From: Pseudoxanthomonas sp.
GTDB lineage: Bacteria > Pseudomonadota > Gammaproteobacteria > Xanthomonadales > Xanthomonadaceae
DNA length: 64,000 nt
Direction: 5' to 3'
NCBI RefSeq assembly: GCF_002863005.1
Contig: NZ_PKDG01000018.1
Location: 174,643-238,642, forward strand
Within the stretch, counting starts at the first letter, position 1. Each line of letters begins with the position of its first letter. The notes under the pieces were generated by a model. That model saw nothing but the letters and a program-made list of their open reading frames with translations, ran no database searches and had not been told where the DNA came from. The translations under genes and the position numbers were made by a program. Positions 18,519 through 27,061 of the stretch are shown one piece after another.

Positions 18519-18758
18519 ATGAGCATTCGTTTGTCGGAAAAGGACAGTGGCCGCACGCTGGGCAGCATCTCGGACGCGGATTTCCAGATGCTGGTGGACT
18601 ACATGGAAGAGGAATCTTCTAGGGACCAGGACTACTACGTGGAACACACGGCCATCGATGCGCTGGAAGGCCTGGGGGCGAGCGCAGAGTTCGTCGCGCT
18701 GTTGCGCACTGCGGTGGGCGAGTCCGAGGGTGTCGATGTGGTGTGGTCGGCAGAGTAG
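18519..18758 (+). CDS. conserved small protein of unknown function
   Basis: A 79-aa acidic protein (MSIRLSEKDSGRTLGSISDADFQMLVDYMEEES) with no signal or membrane segment. Its GAGGAAAGG ribosome binding site at 18502-18510 is strong. The sequence looks like a small helical domain often found in Xanthomonadaceae without an assigned function. It follows the SRPBCC gene by 34 bp. Confidence 0.68.
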   Translation: MSIRLSEKDSGRTLGSISDADFQMLVDYMEEESSRDQDYYVEHTAIDALEGLGASAEFVALLRTAVGESEGVDVVWSAE

Positions 18759-18785
18759 GACGAGCACAGCGCACCGGAAGCCGCC

Positions 18786-19178
18786 ATGTCCCACATCATC
18801 CCCATGCAGCCCGTCCGCCACCTGCCGCGGGCGATCGCCTTCTACGAGGCGCTCGGCTTCCTCGTCGAGGACCGGCGCGACGACTGGGGCTGGGCGAAGC
18901 TGCGGTGGGGTGACTGCCGGGTGATGCTGGACCAGTCCATCAACGTGAATCCCGACGCGCCGCGTGGTGCGGTGCTGTACCTGTATCCGGACGACGTCGA
19001 TGCCTTCCACCGGCAGGCGCGCGCCTGCGGCCTGGACGTGCCCGACCTCGACGAGACGTTCTATGGCATGCGTGAGTTCCGGCTCGATGATCCGGATGGC
19101 AATCGTCTCTGGATCGGGCAGCAGGCCAGGGACCAGGGCTCTCGCCATCGGGATCGTGAGGTCGTCCCGGCCCCATAG
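18786..19178 (+). CDS. VOC-superfamily (glyoxalase/bleomycin-resistance-like) protein
   Basis: A 130-aa vicinal-oxygen-chelate fold protein with the pattern PVRHLPRAIAFYEALGFLVEDR at the N-terminus and REFRLDDPDGNRLWIGQ at the end of the fold. Such single-domain proteins dimerise and bind metals or small toxic compounds; the substrate is unknown. The last 18 residues (RDQGSRHRDREVVPAP region) are an Arg-rich tail outside the fold. Confidence 0.8.
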   Translation: MSHIIPMQPVRHLPRAIAFYEALGFLVEDRRDDWGWAKLRWGDCRVMLDQSINVNPDAPRGAVLYLYPDDVDAFHRQARACGLDVPDLDETFYGMREFRLDDPDGNRLWIGQQARDQGSRHRDREVVPAP

Positions 19179-19346
19179 GCGACGGCGCGGTAAGCACTCC
19201 AAGCTTCGTCGACGGGGTTCGACGATCCATCTCGAGCAGGCGTGGAAGGAACAAGGCTGACCGCTGGCGTGATGTGACTGCGTTGGAGAAGGAGATCGAC
19301 CGCGCCCCTGGCTGGCCTGTCTCCCTCCCTCACATGGAACCTGCCC

Positions 19347-19790
19347 ATGACCTTAGTGCGTGACCGTCCGTATACCGGCATGAACTTCCTCGTCGACCTC
19401 GGTACCGGAGAGGACGGCGCCCAGGGCGGCGTGTCCGAAGTGACGTTCCCCGATGCGCGGCTGCAGCTCAACGAATACCGTAACGGCAACGACAAGACGC
19501 TCGAAGCGACCAAGCTGTCCACGCTGACGCATTACGGACACCTAGTGTTGCGTCGGGGTGTGACCGGCTCGCTGGCGTGGTACCAGTGGTGGGACGAAGC
19601 ACGCAACGGCGGCGATGCGCGGCGCAGTATCAGCGTGACGCTGCTGGATGAGCAGGGCAACCCGGTGATGCGCTGGCGCTTTCTACGCGCGCGGCCGGCG
19701 GCTTACCAGACCTCGTCGATGGATGCTCTGCTGGCGGAGACCCTGTTCGAGACGCTGGAGATCGCGTTCGACCGCTTCGAACTGGAGTAG
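19347..19790 (+). CDS. orphan phage tail-tube-like protein (T4 gp19 / eCIS tube family)
   Basis: A 147-aa protein with the features of the T4 gp19-like tail-tube family of contractile phages and extracellular injection systems: FLVDLG near the N-terminus, EVTFPDARLQLNEYRNGND, TLTHYGHLVLRRGVTGSLAWYQWW, ISVTLLDEQGNPVMRWRFLRARPAAYQ and a final ETLEIAFDRFELE strand. No sheath, baseplate, spike or ATPase gene lies nearby and GC content matches the surroundings, so it is a stand-alone copy. The upstream 168 bp (19179-19346) hold no recognisable gene. Role unknown: relic or recruited tube protein. Confidence 0.72.
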   Translation: MTLVRDRPYTGMNFLVDLGTGEDGAQGGVSEVTFPDARLQLNEYRNGNDKTLEATKLSTLTHYGHLVLRRGVTGSLAWYQWWDEARNGGDARRSISVTLLDEQGNPVMRWRFLRARPAAYQTSSMDALLAETLFETLEIAFDRFELE

Positions 19791-19793
19791 GGC

Positions 19794-20009
19794 TCAGTCC
19801 AGCGGATCGCGTGGCGCATTACGGAAGTAGTGCAGCACGAAGCCGATCGTCAGGCCCAGCAGCCCGCAGCCGAACGCCATGGCGACGGAGGCGGGCTCCT
19901 TGCCGGTCAGGTAGAACACGGCGACGCCGGCGGCGATACCCAGCAGTGTGGGGATTGCGAAGCGCGGCCTCGCCCAGAGGTCGAACAACAACGACCCGAG
20001 TATCTCCAT
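19794..20009 (-). CDS. small membrane protein of unknown function
   Basis: A 71-aa protein with two hydrophobic segments (about residues 17-33, AIPTLLGIAAGVAVFYL, and 41-61, VAMAFGCGLLGLTIGFVLHYF). It lies 6 bp downstream of a small lipoprotein gene on the same strand and is convergent with the tube-like gene. No family recognised. Confidence 0.6.
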   Translation of the reverse strand: MEILGSLLFDLWARPRFAIPTLLGIAAGVAVFYLTGKEPASVAMAFGCGLLGLTIGFVLHYFRNAPRDPLD

Positions 20010-20015
20010 GACCGG

Positions 20016-20309
20016 TCAGGGCGCCGCTGCCGCAGGGCAGGGGCCCGACATGCCGGTTTCGTACGTCTGCAGCGTCCAGCCAGCGGGTTCGAGAACATAG
20101 CGGCGCTCGGTGCGGACCGAGCCCTCGCATCCGACCAGCAGCACGCTGGAGCCGGGTTTGGCTACCGCAAGAGCCACAGGTTCGACGCAGCCGACATGCT
20201 TGCAGCGTGGTGCGTCGAGGCGCGCAGCAGTCTGCGTGGCGCAACCCGCAAGGCCGGACAGTGCCACCACGGCCACTCCCCGCCATGCCGGTGAACGGAA
20301 ACGATGCAT
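20016..20309 (-). CDS. small predicted lipoprotein
   Basis: A 97-aa protein with a lipoprotein signal (AVVALSGLAGC, lipobox LAGC, lipid Cys near residue 23). The mature part has four more cysteines, suggesting disulfides in the periplasm (RCKHVGCVEP, VGCEGS, GPCP). No family recognised. Probably co-transcribed with the downstream 71-aa membrane protein (6-bp gap). Confidence 0.62.
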   Translation of the reverse strand: MHRFRSPAWRGVAVVALSGLAGCATQTAARLDAPRCKHVGCVEPVALAVAKPGSSVLLVGCEGSVRTERRYVLEPAGWTLQTYETGMSGPCPAAAAP

Positions 20310-20387
20310 GCGGCCTCTCCCGGGCAGGCCACGGACCGTGGCGGGACGACGGTATCGTGCTGCCCGTACGCGGACAACCCGGCGGCG

Positions 20388-20558
20388 TCAGAGCTTGCTG
20401 AAGACCGTCGCCGCGACCAGCAGGCCGAAGCCGGCGACCACCAGCCAGAAGGCATGCGGGGCCAGCACCGGCACGTAGCCGAACTTGGCCGCGATGCCGC
20501 CGCCGCCGAGCAGCAGCGCGATCAGCCAGACACCGAAGGTGGGAGGAGTGAGTTTCAT
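20388..20558 (-). CDS. very small membrane protein
   Basis: A 56-aa protein, almost entirely two hydrophobic segments (FGVWLIALLLGGGGIAAKFGY and FWLVVAGFGLLVAATVF). The start at 20558 gives MKLTPPTF; the frame is open a little further upstream to 20606. It is preceded by a good ribosome binding site (CTCCTCCC on the plus strand just beyond the start). No function assigned. Confidence 0.6.
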   Translation of the reverse strand: MKLTPPTFGVWLIALLLGGGGIAAKFGYVPVLAPHAFWLVVAGFGLLVAATVFSKL

Positions 20559-20611
20559 GGAAAGTTCTCGAAAAGGGTCCTGGAGGTGTCGGTGTTCGAA
20601 CGGCAATCCGG

Positions 20612-21352
20612 TCAGAAGCTCATGAACAGGCCGCCGTTGACCGGCAGGTTGGCGCCGGTGATGTAGCCGGCATCGTCCGCCGTGAGGAAGGCCACCGCGC
20701 GTGCGATGTCGTCCGGTTGACCGATGCGGCCGACCGGCACCGAGGCGACGGTGCGCTCGCGCACGTCATCGGGCATGGCGCGGGTCATCGGCGTTTCCAC
20801 ATAGCCGGGCGAGACGCTGTTGACGGTGACGCCCTTGCGCGCGACTTCGCGCGCGAGCGACATCGAGAAGCCGTGCAGGCCGGCCTTGGCCGCGGCGTAG
20901 TTCACCTGGCCGAAGTTGCCGGTCTGGCCACTGACCGAACTGATGTTGACGATGCGGCCGAAGCCGCGCGCCTGCATGCCGTCCACCACGTGGCGGCAGA
21001 GATTGAACACGCTGTCCAGGTTCACGCCGATCACCGCGTCCCACTGCGCCTTGTCCATCTTGCGCAGCGTCGCGTCGCGGGTGATGCCGGCATTGTTGAC
21101 CAGGATGTCGAGCGTGCCGTGGCGGGCTTCCACGTCATGGACGAAGGCGGCGCAGGCATCGAAATCGGCCACGTCGACGACGGCGGTCTCGATGCCCAGC
21201 GCGGCGGTGTGGCGGCCGAAGTGCTCGAGCCGCTCGGGCGATGCGGGCAGGTCGGCGGCGATCACCTTGCGGCCCTCGCGCGCCAGCGCCTGGCAGATCG
21301 CCAGCCCCAGCCCTCCCAAGCCACCGGTCACCACGGCAATGCGTTGCGTCAT
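20612..21352 (-). CDS. SDR-family acetoacetyl-CoA reductase (PhbB-like)
   Basis: Short-chain dehydrogenase/reductase, 246 aa, NADPH-dependent type. The Rossmann motif TGGLGGLG lies at residues 9-16, NNAG near 90, and the catalytic Ser-Tyr-Lys set in NISSVSGQTGNFGQVNYAAAKAG. The sequence ends GLFMSF, a PhbB-type C-terminus. With phaR and a second reductase next to it, the likely reaction is acetoacetyl-CoA to (R)-3-hydroxybutyryl-CoA for polyhydroxybutyrate. A FabG-like role is possible. It is separated from phaR by a terminator. Confidence 0.82.
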   Translation of the reverse strand: MTQRIAVVTGGLGGLGLAICQALAREGRKVIAADLPASPERLEHFGRHTAALGIETAVVDVADFDACAAFVHDVEARHGTLDILVNNAGITRDATLRKMDKAQWDAVIGVNLDSVFNLCRHVVDGMQARGFGRIVNISSVSGQTGNFGQVNYAAAKAGLHGFSMSLAREVARKGVTVNSVSPGYVETPMTRAMPDDVRERTVASVPVGRIGQPDDIARAVAFLTADDAGYITGANLPVNGGLFMSF

Positions 21353-21373
21353 GCGGAATTCCTATCGCGACTC

Positions 21374-21404
21374 AAAAAAAGGCCCGCGCAACGGGGCGCG
21401 GGCC
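21374..21404 (-). terminator. Rho-independent terminator after phaR
   Basis: Stem GGCCCGCGC/GCGCGGGCC; on the minus strand it ends in seven T. It sits between phaR and the downstream reductase, so they are probably separate transcripts. Confidence 0.85.
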
Positions 21405-21424
21405 GGGTTTCACCACGTGGGACG

Positions 21425-21928
21425 TCAGCGCGAGCGCGGCTTCGGCGTCTCGCGTGGCGGATCTTTCGGCTTGACCGTGGTCGGGCGGCCCATGCCACCG
21501 GTCAGGTTGCGCTGGAATTCCTGCCACAACTCCATGTTGCGCTCGGTGAGCTGGTTCATCATGGTCCACGGCGTCTGGCCGAGCAGGTTGCCCATCTGGC
21601 TGCGGAACTGCTGCTGCTGCTCCATGAACAGCTGCATGCTGCGCTCCAGGTAATTGCCCATGAAGCCCTGCAGCGAATCGCCGTAGAAACGGATGATCTG
21701 GCTGAGCAACTGGGTGGACAGGATCGGTTCGCCGTCCTGTTCCTGTTCGCTGATGATCTGCAGCAGGACCGTCCGGGTCAGGTCGTCGCCGCTCTTGGCG
21801 TCGCGGACTTCGAAGTCTTCGCCATCGACGATTAGCTGGCGCACGTCCTCGATGGTGATGTAGCTGGAGATCTCGGTGTCGTACAGGCGACGGTTGGGGT
21901 ACTTCTTGATGATGCGGATCGCAGCCAT
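21425..21928 (-). CDS. phaR: polyhydroxyalkanoate synthesis repressor PhaR
   Basis: A 167-aa PhaR regulator. The N-terminal DNA/PHB-binding domain is IIKKYPNRRLYDTEISSYITIEDVRQLI (residues about 4-31), followed by the PHB accumulation regulatory domain (LLQIISEQEQDG, IRFYGDSLQGFMGNYLERSMQLF). The C-terminus is Gln- then Pro/Lys-rich. PhaR represses phasin and PHB genes and is released when it binds polymer. It lies between two acetoacetyl-CoA reductase genes; no PHA synthase or phasin is in the window. Confidence 0.92.
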   Translation of the reverse strand: MAAIRIIKKYPNRRLYDTEISSYITIEDVRQLIVDGEDFEVRDAKSGDDLTRTVLLQIISEQEQDGEPILSTQLLSQIIRFYGDSLQGFMGNYLERSMQLFMEQQQQFRSQMGNLLGQTPWTMMNQLTERNMELWQEFQRNLTGGMGRPTTVKPKDPPRETPKPRSR

Positions 21929-22051
21929 TGAGTCTTCGCTCTAAACGCGTATGGCGGCCAGCATGACGCAGCGCAACAGCCCTTGCAACAGGCCACACGG
22001 CAGGCCCGCCCTGTTCAGCCAGCCGGATTGCTGCGCAGCATGGACAGGGAC

Positions 22052-22071
22052 GACGCCCCTTTCGGGGCGTC
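22052..22071. terminator. GC-rich hairpin after the acetoacetyl-CoA reductase gene
   Basis: GACGCCCC-TTTC-GGGGCGTC, a perfect 8-bp stem with a 4-nt loop, 33 bp beyond the reductase stop on the minus strand. It has no T-run, so it is either a weak terminator or an mRNA-stabilising hairpin. Confidence 0.45.
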
Positions 22072-22103
22072 GGGGGAATGCGTGGGCAAGGACCTGCCGG
22101 GCC

Positions 22104-22844
22104 TTACCACCCCATGTGGTGGCCGCCGTTGATGTCGAGGTTCGAGCCGGTGATCCAGCTGGCCTGTTCGTCCACCAGGAACGCCACCGCATATGCGATT
22201 TCCTCGGGCTTGCCGAGGCGGCCGGTGGGGATGTCCGCGGCGATCTTGGCCCGTACGTCCTCCGGTACCGCCATCACCATGTCGGTGGCCACGTACCCGG
22301 GCGACACCGTGTTGACGGTGATGCCGAGCTTGGCGTTCTCGCGCGCCAGCGAAATGGTGAAGCCGTGCATGCCGGCCTTGGCGGCGGCGTAGTTGGCCTG
22401 CCCGTACTGGCCCTTCAGGCCGTTGATCGAGCTGATCTGGATGATGCGGCCCCACTTGCGTTCGCGCATGCCGTCGATGACCGGGCGGGTGACGTTGAAC
22501 ACCGAATTGAGGTTGGTGTTGATGACGTCGCCCCACTGGGTCGCCGACATCTTGTGGAAGGTGCCGTCGCGGGTGATGCCTGCGTTGTTGATCAGCACGT
22601 CGACCGGGCCGAGCGTCTGTTCGACTTCCTTCACCATCGCCTGCGCTTCGTCCGGCGAAGTCACATCGCCCTTGACCAGCGCGATGTCATAGCCCTCGGC
22701 CTTCATCTGCGCCTGCCACGCGCGCGCCTTCTCTTCGTTGCGGTAATTGGTGGCGACCTTGTGGCCCATGTCGGCCAGCTTCTTGCAGATGGCGGTACCG
22801 ATACCTCCGGTGCCACCGGTGACCAGGGCGACGCGCGATGTCAT
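22104..22844 (-). CDS. phaB: acetoacetyl-CoA reductase
   Basis: NADPH-dependent short-chain reductase, 246 aa, giving (R)-3-hydroxybutyryl-CoA for polyhydroxybutyrate. TGGTGGIG cofactor loop near residues 8-15, NNAG near 87, catalytic region QISSINGLKGQYGQANYAAAKAG, and the PhaB-typical C-terminus NLDINGGHHMGW. The start at 22844 has an AAGGAGAGT ribosome binding site; the open frame upstream to 22883 is not needed. It is about half-identical by eye to the reductase at 20612, so the two are diverged paralogues flanking phaR. Confidence 0.9.
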   Translation of the reverse strand: MTSRVALVTGGTGGIGTAICKKLADMGHKVATNYRNEEKARAWQAQMKAEGYDIALVKGDVTSPDEAQAMVKEVEQTLGPVDVLINNAGITRDGTFHKMSATQWGDVINTNLNSVFNVTRPVIDGMRERKWGRIIQISSINGLKGQYGQANYAAAKAGMHGFTISLARENAKLGITVNTVSPGYVATDMVMAVPEDVRAKIAADIPTGRLGKPEEIAYAVAFLVDEQASWITGSNLDINGGHHMGW

Positions 22845-22889
22845 GTGGGGACTCTCCTTGGACCGCCGCAAGCCGACGGCCACCCGATT

Positions 22890-23810
22890 CTAGACAGCGC
22901 CTGCGACAGGATTGTTGTGCGCTGCAGCGAACGTCAGTGATATCACTTTTGGAAGACGATCCGGGCGGAATTCGCGATGTGCGGCGTGCAGTACCGACGC
23001 AACGTTCGACAGGCCGTCGAGCACGGCCGCCGGTTGGCCCAGCGCCTGCCAGGCCGCGCGCAGTGCCGGCAGCGGGGCGTCGTCGTCGACGGGGAGCGAT
23101 GCCATGGATTTCGACAGTTTGTTGCCGTCGACGTCGACGATCAGGGGCAGGTGCAGGTACTGCGGCATCGTCAGGCCGAGCGCGCGCTGCAGAAGGATCT
23201 GCCGGGGTGTGGAATCGAGCAGGTCCGACCCGCGCACGATGTGCGTGATGCCCTGATCGGCATCGTCGACCACCACCGCCAACTGGTAGGCCCAGAAGCC
23301 ATCGGCGCGCCGCAGGACCACGTCGCCTACCTCTAGGTCGACGCGTTGGTCGAACGTTCCCTGCAGCGCGTCCTCGAAGACCACGCGGGCGCCATCGGGT
23401 ACGCGCAGTCTCACGGCGGCGCTGCGACCCGGACCGGGCGCGATGCAGTGGCGATGGATGCCGCCCGTGGCGACGAGATCGCTGCGGCTGCAGGGGCACG
23501 GGAATGCGTGGCCGTCGCGCAGCAGGCGGGACAGCGCATCGGCATACAGGTCGTGACGCGCGCTCTGCCAGACGACCGGCAGGTCCGAGACAAGGCCGAA
23601 CGACGCCAGCGTGGCCAGTTGCTGCCGCGCAGCGCCGGCGACTTCGCGTGGCGGATCGAGGTCCTCCACGCGCACCAGCCACTCGCCGTCGTGATGCCGG
23701 GCGATGAGCCAACTGCCCAAGGCGGCGACCAGGGAGCCGAAATGCAGGCGGCCGGTGGGCGATGGCGCGAAGCGGCCGCGATAGCGGAGGGAGGGATCGT
23801 TCTCGGTCAT
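22890..23810 (-). CDS. gluQ: glutamyl-Q tRNA(Asp) synthetase
   Basis: Truncated glutamyl-tRNA-synthetase paralogue, 306 aa, that attaches glutamate to queuosine in tRNA-Asp. The class I HIGH-type motif is [20 protein letters not shown] near the N-terminus; zinc-binding cysteines appear in [10 protein letters not shown] and HCIAPG; the KMSKS-like motif is [10 protein letters not shown]. The anticodon-binding domain of GluRS is absent, as expected. The start at 23810 gives [17 protein letters not shown]. In many gammaproteobacteria this gene lies beside dksA; here it does not. Confidence 0.92.
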   Translation of the reverse strand: MTENDPSLRYRGRFAPSPTGRLHFGSLVAALGSWLIARHHDGEWLVRVEDLDPPREVAGAARQQLATLASFGLVSDLPVVWQSARHDLYADALSRLLRDGHAFPCPCSRSDLVATGGIHRHCIAPGPGRSAAVRLRVPDGARVVFEDALQGTFDQRVDLEVGDVVLRRADGFWAYQLAVVVDDADQGITHIVRGSDLLDSTPRQILLQRALGLTMPQYLHLPLIVDVDGNKLSKSMASLPVDDDAPLPALRAAWQALGQPAAVLDGLSNVASVLHAAHREFRPDRLPKVISLTFAAAHNNPVAGAV

Positions 23811-23929
23811 TCGTCGGAAGCAAGGGCAAGCTGAACCGGCAGTCAGGAAGTCGCTTGAATTCATTACGCCGCAGCCGCAATTCTGCGGCGTCCGCGTTCA
23901 CTTTTGCACGACCCTGGGAGATCCGAACC

Positions 23930-24811
23930 GTGTTCACGCGTGTTGCCTTGTTCCTCGCCACCAATTTCGCCGTCCTGGTGCTCGCGGGTATCGTCATGTC
24001 CCTCTTCCGTGTGAACCCGAACCAGATGGGCGGCCTGCTGGTGTTCGCCGCCGTGTTCGGTTTCGGCGGTTCGCTGATTTCCCTGCTGACCTCGAAATGG
24101 ATGGCCAAGCGCGCCACCGGTGCGCAGGTGATCGAACAGCCTCGCAACGATACCGAGCGCTGGCTGGTGGCCACGGTGCAGCGCCAGGCCCAGGCGGCCG
24201 GCATCGGCATGCCCGAGGTCGCGGTCTACGACGCCCCCGAGATCAATGCGTTCGCTACCGGCGCCAACCGAAACAATGCGCTGGTAGCCGTGTCCACGGG
24301 CCTGCTGCGGCAGATGAACCAGGACGAGGCGGAAGCGGTGCTGGGCCATGAAGTCGCCCACGTCGCCAACGGCGACATGGTGACCATGGCGCTGCTGCAG
24401 GGCGTTCTGAACACGTTCGTCATCGTGCTGGCGCGCGTGGTGGGCGGCATCGTCGACAGCTTCCTCTCCGGCAATCGCGAGGGTGGCGGCCGCGGATTCG
24501 GCTACTACATCATCGTGATGGCGCTGGAAGTCGTGTTCGGCCTGTTCGCCACGATGATCGCCATGTGGTTCTCGCGTCGCCGCGAATTCCGCGCCGACCA
24601 TGGTGGTGCGACGCTGGCAGGCCGCCAGAAGATGATCGCCGCACTGGAACGCCTGTCGCAGCAGCAGCGCCCGAGTACGCTGCCCGCGCAGGTGGAGGCC
24701 TTCGGCATTGCCGGTGGCATCGGCCAGGGCATGAAGAAGCTGTTCCTCAGCCACCCGCCGCTGGAAGACCGCATCGCCGCGCTGCGCGCGCAACAGGCGA
24801 CCGTGGCCTGA
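23930..24811 (+). CDS. htpX: protease HtpX
   Basis: Inner-membrane M48B zinc metalloprotease, 293 aa (E. coli HtpX is the same length). Two N-terminal membrane segments ([19 protein letters not shown] and [21 protein letters not shown]), the zinc motif HEVAH at residues about 140-144, and two further hydrophobic segments ([23 protein letters not shown] and [23 protein letters not shown]). The third zinc ligand lies in [11 protein letters not shown]. It degrades misfolded membrane proteins under envelope or heat stress. The GTG start at 23930 gives the family N-terminus. A terminator follows 23 bp after the stop. Confidence 0.94.
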   Translation: MFTRVALFLATNFAVLVLAGIVMSLFRVNPNQMGGLLVFAAVFGFGGSLISLLTSKWMAKRATGAQVIEQPRNDTERWLVATVQRQAQAAGIGMPEVAVYDAPEINAFATGANRNNALVAVSTGLLRQMNQDEAEAVLGHEVAHVANGDMVTMALLQGVLNTFVIVLARVVGGIVDSFLSGNREGGGRGFGYYIIVMALEVVFGLFATMIAMWFSRRREFRADHGGATLAGRQKMIAALERLSQQQRPSTLPAQVEAFGIAGGIGQGMKKLFLSHPPLEDRIAALRAQQATVA

Positions 24812-24834
24812 TACCCGCCGGCCCGCACGTAAAG

Positions 24835-24860
24835 AAAAACCCGCCGGAAGGCGGGTTTTT
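24835..24860. terminator. bidirectional Rho-independent terminator between htpX and fimX
   Basis: AAAAACCCGCC-GGAA-GGCGGGTTTTT; the A and T flanks let it work in both directions for these convergent genes. Confidence 0.9.
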
Positions 24861-24888
24861 CGATTGCGGTGCACGGGTAGCCGACCGA

Positions 24889-26964
24889 TCAGCTGAAGTC
24901 GTAATTCATTGCCGGACCGGGCGCCGCCAGGAAGTTGCCTTCCACGTAGTCCAGGCTGGCGGTGAACAGGAACGCCATGGTCGCTGCGTCCTGCACATGC
25001 TCGGCGACCGTCAGGATCCCCAGCGCCTGCGCGCGTTCGGCGATCTCGCGGATCTTCTGCTGGTGCTCGGTGTTCTTGCCCAGGTCTTCGCTGAAGACGC
25101 GGTCGATCTTGAGGAAGGTCGGCTGGAAGTGCGACAGCAACTGGAACGAATCCAGGCCCGCACCGAAATGTTCCAGGCCGACCTGGCAGCCCAGCTTGGC
25201 GGCCGCGGACTGGAAGGCCTGGGCCTGGCGCAGGTGCGTGAACACCTTGGCCTCCGGGGTCTGCAGCCACAGGCGGTCGCCCGGTACGTCGTGCGCGGCG
25301 AGTTGCCTGGCGATCAGGTCGAGCAGGCGGTTGTCGGCGAACGAGGCCGGGCTGACCTTCACCACCAGGCGCGTGTCATGGCCGGCGCGCTTGCGTTCGG
25401 CCAGGACTTCGATGGCGCGGTTGACCACCCAGCGGTCGATCGCATCGAGCAGGCCGTTTTCTTCGGCGATGCCGATGAAGGACTGCGGCAGCACGACCTC
25501 GCCGTTGGATTCCAGCCGCAGCAATGCCTCGTATACCTCGCCGGGTTCGCCCTGCAGGCTGACCACGGGTTGGTAGTGCAGGCGGAAACTTCCGTCCTGC
25601 AGGGCTTCGCGCAGGCGCTGGATCCAGTTCTGGACGCGCTCTTCCTCGGCCCGGTCGACGGCGCCGGGGTCGAAGATCTCGATGCGGTTGCCGCCCAGGT
25701 TGGTGGCGGTCTGCAGGCAATCCGTGGCGCGGGTCAGCACCGGACCGACGCTGGCGATCTTCTCGCCGATCTGTACGCCGCCGATGCTGGCGGTCACCGA
25801 CGCCGAGCGTTCGCCCACGTTGAAGACGTGCGAGGCATAGGACGCCCGCAGCCTTTCCGCCAGCGCCGCGGTCTGCGCATGGTTGCCGCGCAGCAGGACT
25901 GCGAACGTGCGCTCGCCGAAGCGGGCGGCGAGGGTGCCTTCGTCGAGTTTCTCTGACAGGCGCGCCGCCAGCGCGGCGGCCAGGGCGTCGGCCGAGTCGA
26001 TGCCGATCTCGGACAGCAGTCGCTGGTAGTGGTCGGGCTCGAGCAGCAGCAGGGCGTACTGGTCTTCGCCGCGCGCCACCTGGGCCACGGCGTTCTCCAG
26101 CTCGCGCAGGAAAGTGGGGCGGTTGAGCAGGCCGGTGACCATGTCGCGCTGCCGCAGGTCTTCGACCTCGCGGGCCAGCTCGGGGTCGAACTCCTCGCGG
26201 CGGCGGAAGATCACCTGCACGCAGGCCTCGCCCTCGTAGGTCGCGGTGGCGAACTCCAGCGTGGCGGGAAAGCTGTCGCCGTCGATGCTGCGGGCTTCCA
26301 GTTCGAAGCGCGGCGGAGGCGGTTCGCCCTTGCTGAGCTTCTTCAGCAGCGCCTTGAAGTCGTTGACGTACTGCGGACCGACCAGGTCAAGCAGCGACAG
26401 GCCTTCCACATCCTCGAACGATTCGAAGCCGAACATCTCCAGGTAGGCGTCGTTGGCACGGATGTGCATGCCCTCGTGGATGTAGGCGATGGGGTCGCGC
26501 GAGGACGAGATCAGTGCATCGCACCGGCGCTCGGTTTCGCGCATCTGGCTTTCCAGCCGGCGCTGCGAGCGCCGCGCATCCAGGTCGGCCCACTCGCGGC
26601 GCAGTACCGTCAGCACATGCTCCGCACGCCCCCGCAAGGCGATGGCGCGTGCGCCGGCCGCCTGGTCGGCGAGCAGGTCGGCTTCGCTGATCGCATCGGC
26701 CAGCACGATCACGGGGATGTCCTTGCCGCTGGCGTCGACCTGGGCCAGCACGGTCGCTAGGGGAATGCCCTTGGCACTGCGGGACGCCAGCAGCAGGTCC
26801 ATCGGCTGGCCGGCCACCATCTGCCCCAGTTCGCCGGCGTCCAGCGGTCGCAGCGGGCGCACGGCGATACCGCCGTTGCGCAGCGTGGAGACGATGGCTT
26901 CCGCGTCCTCCGCGCTGTCGTCCACCAGGGTCAGTCGTAGCGTGGTGTCTTTGCCGATCTGCAT
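24889..26964 (-). CDS. fimX: FimX-like REC-PAS-GGDEF-EAL protein (catalytically degenerate)
   Basis: A 691-aa cytoplasmic c-di-GMP effector with the FimX domain order: receiver-like (about 1-125), PAS (about 140-260), GGDEF (about 265-430) and EAL (about 440-690). FimX of Pseudomonas is also 691 aa. The receiver starts LRLTLVDDSAEDAEAIVS. The GGDEF signature is replaced by RFGERTF (about 348-354), so cyclase activity is not expected. The EAL tripeptide is present (VYEALLRL), but the later DDFGTG motif is LEHFGAG, consistent with c-di-GMP binding without hydrolysis. The C-terminus (YVEGNFLAAPGPAMNYDF) is FimX-like. Expected role: type IV pilus assembly through PilZ/PilB. Confidence 0.85.
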   Translation of the reverse strand: MQIGKDTTLRLTLVDDSAEDAEAIVSTLRNGGIAVRPLRPLDAGELGQMVAGQPMDLLLASRSAKGIPLATVLAQVDASGKDIPVIVLADAISEADLLADQAAGARAIALRGRAEHVLTVLRREWADLDARRSQRRLESQMRETERRCDALISSSRDPIAYIHEGMHIRANDAYLEMFGFESFEDVEGLSLLDLVGPQYVNDFKALLKKLSKGEPPPPRFELEARSIDGDSFPATLEFATATYEGEACVQVIFRRREEFDPELAREVEDLRQRDMVTGLLNRPTFLRELENAVAQVARGEDQYALLLLEPDHYQRLLSEIGIDSADALAAALAARLSEKLDEGTLAARFGERTFAVLLRGNHAQTAALAERLRASYASHVFNVGERSASVTASIGGVQIGEKIASVGPVLTRATDCLQTATNLGGNRIEIFDPGAVDRAEEERVQNWIQRLREALQDGSFRLHYQPVVSLQGEPGEVYEALLRLESNGEVVLPQSFIGIAEENGLLDAIDRWVVNRAIEVLAERKRAGHDTRLVVKVSPASFADNRLLDLIARQLAAHDVPGDRLWLQTPEAKVFTHLRQAQAFQSAAAKLGCQVGLEHFGAGLDSFQLLSHFQPTFLKIDRVFSEDLGKNTEHQQKIREIAERAQALGILTVAEHVQDAATMAFLFTASLDYVEGNFLAAPGPAMNYDFS

Positions 26965-27061
26965 GCAGCGTGTCCGCGAGGGGTGCGCGTTTAATACCTG
27001 AACGCGGCAGGTGAGTCCAATGCAGCCGTCGCAGATGCGAACACGGCCCGGCGAGGGCGCC

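Noticed and set aside
22687..24210. A 507-codon minus-strand open frame overlapping phaB, gluQ and htpX
   Set aside because: It is out of frame with gluQ, which has intact synthetase motifs, and shows no domain.
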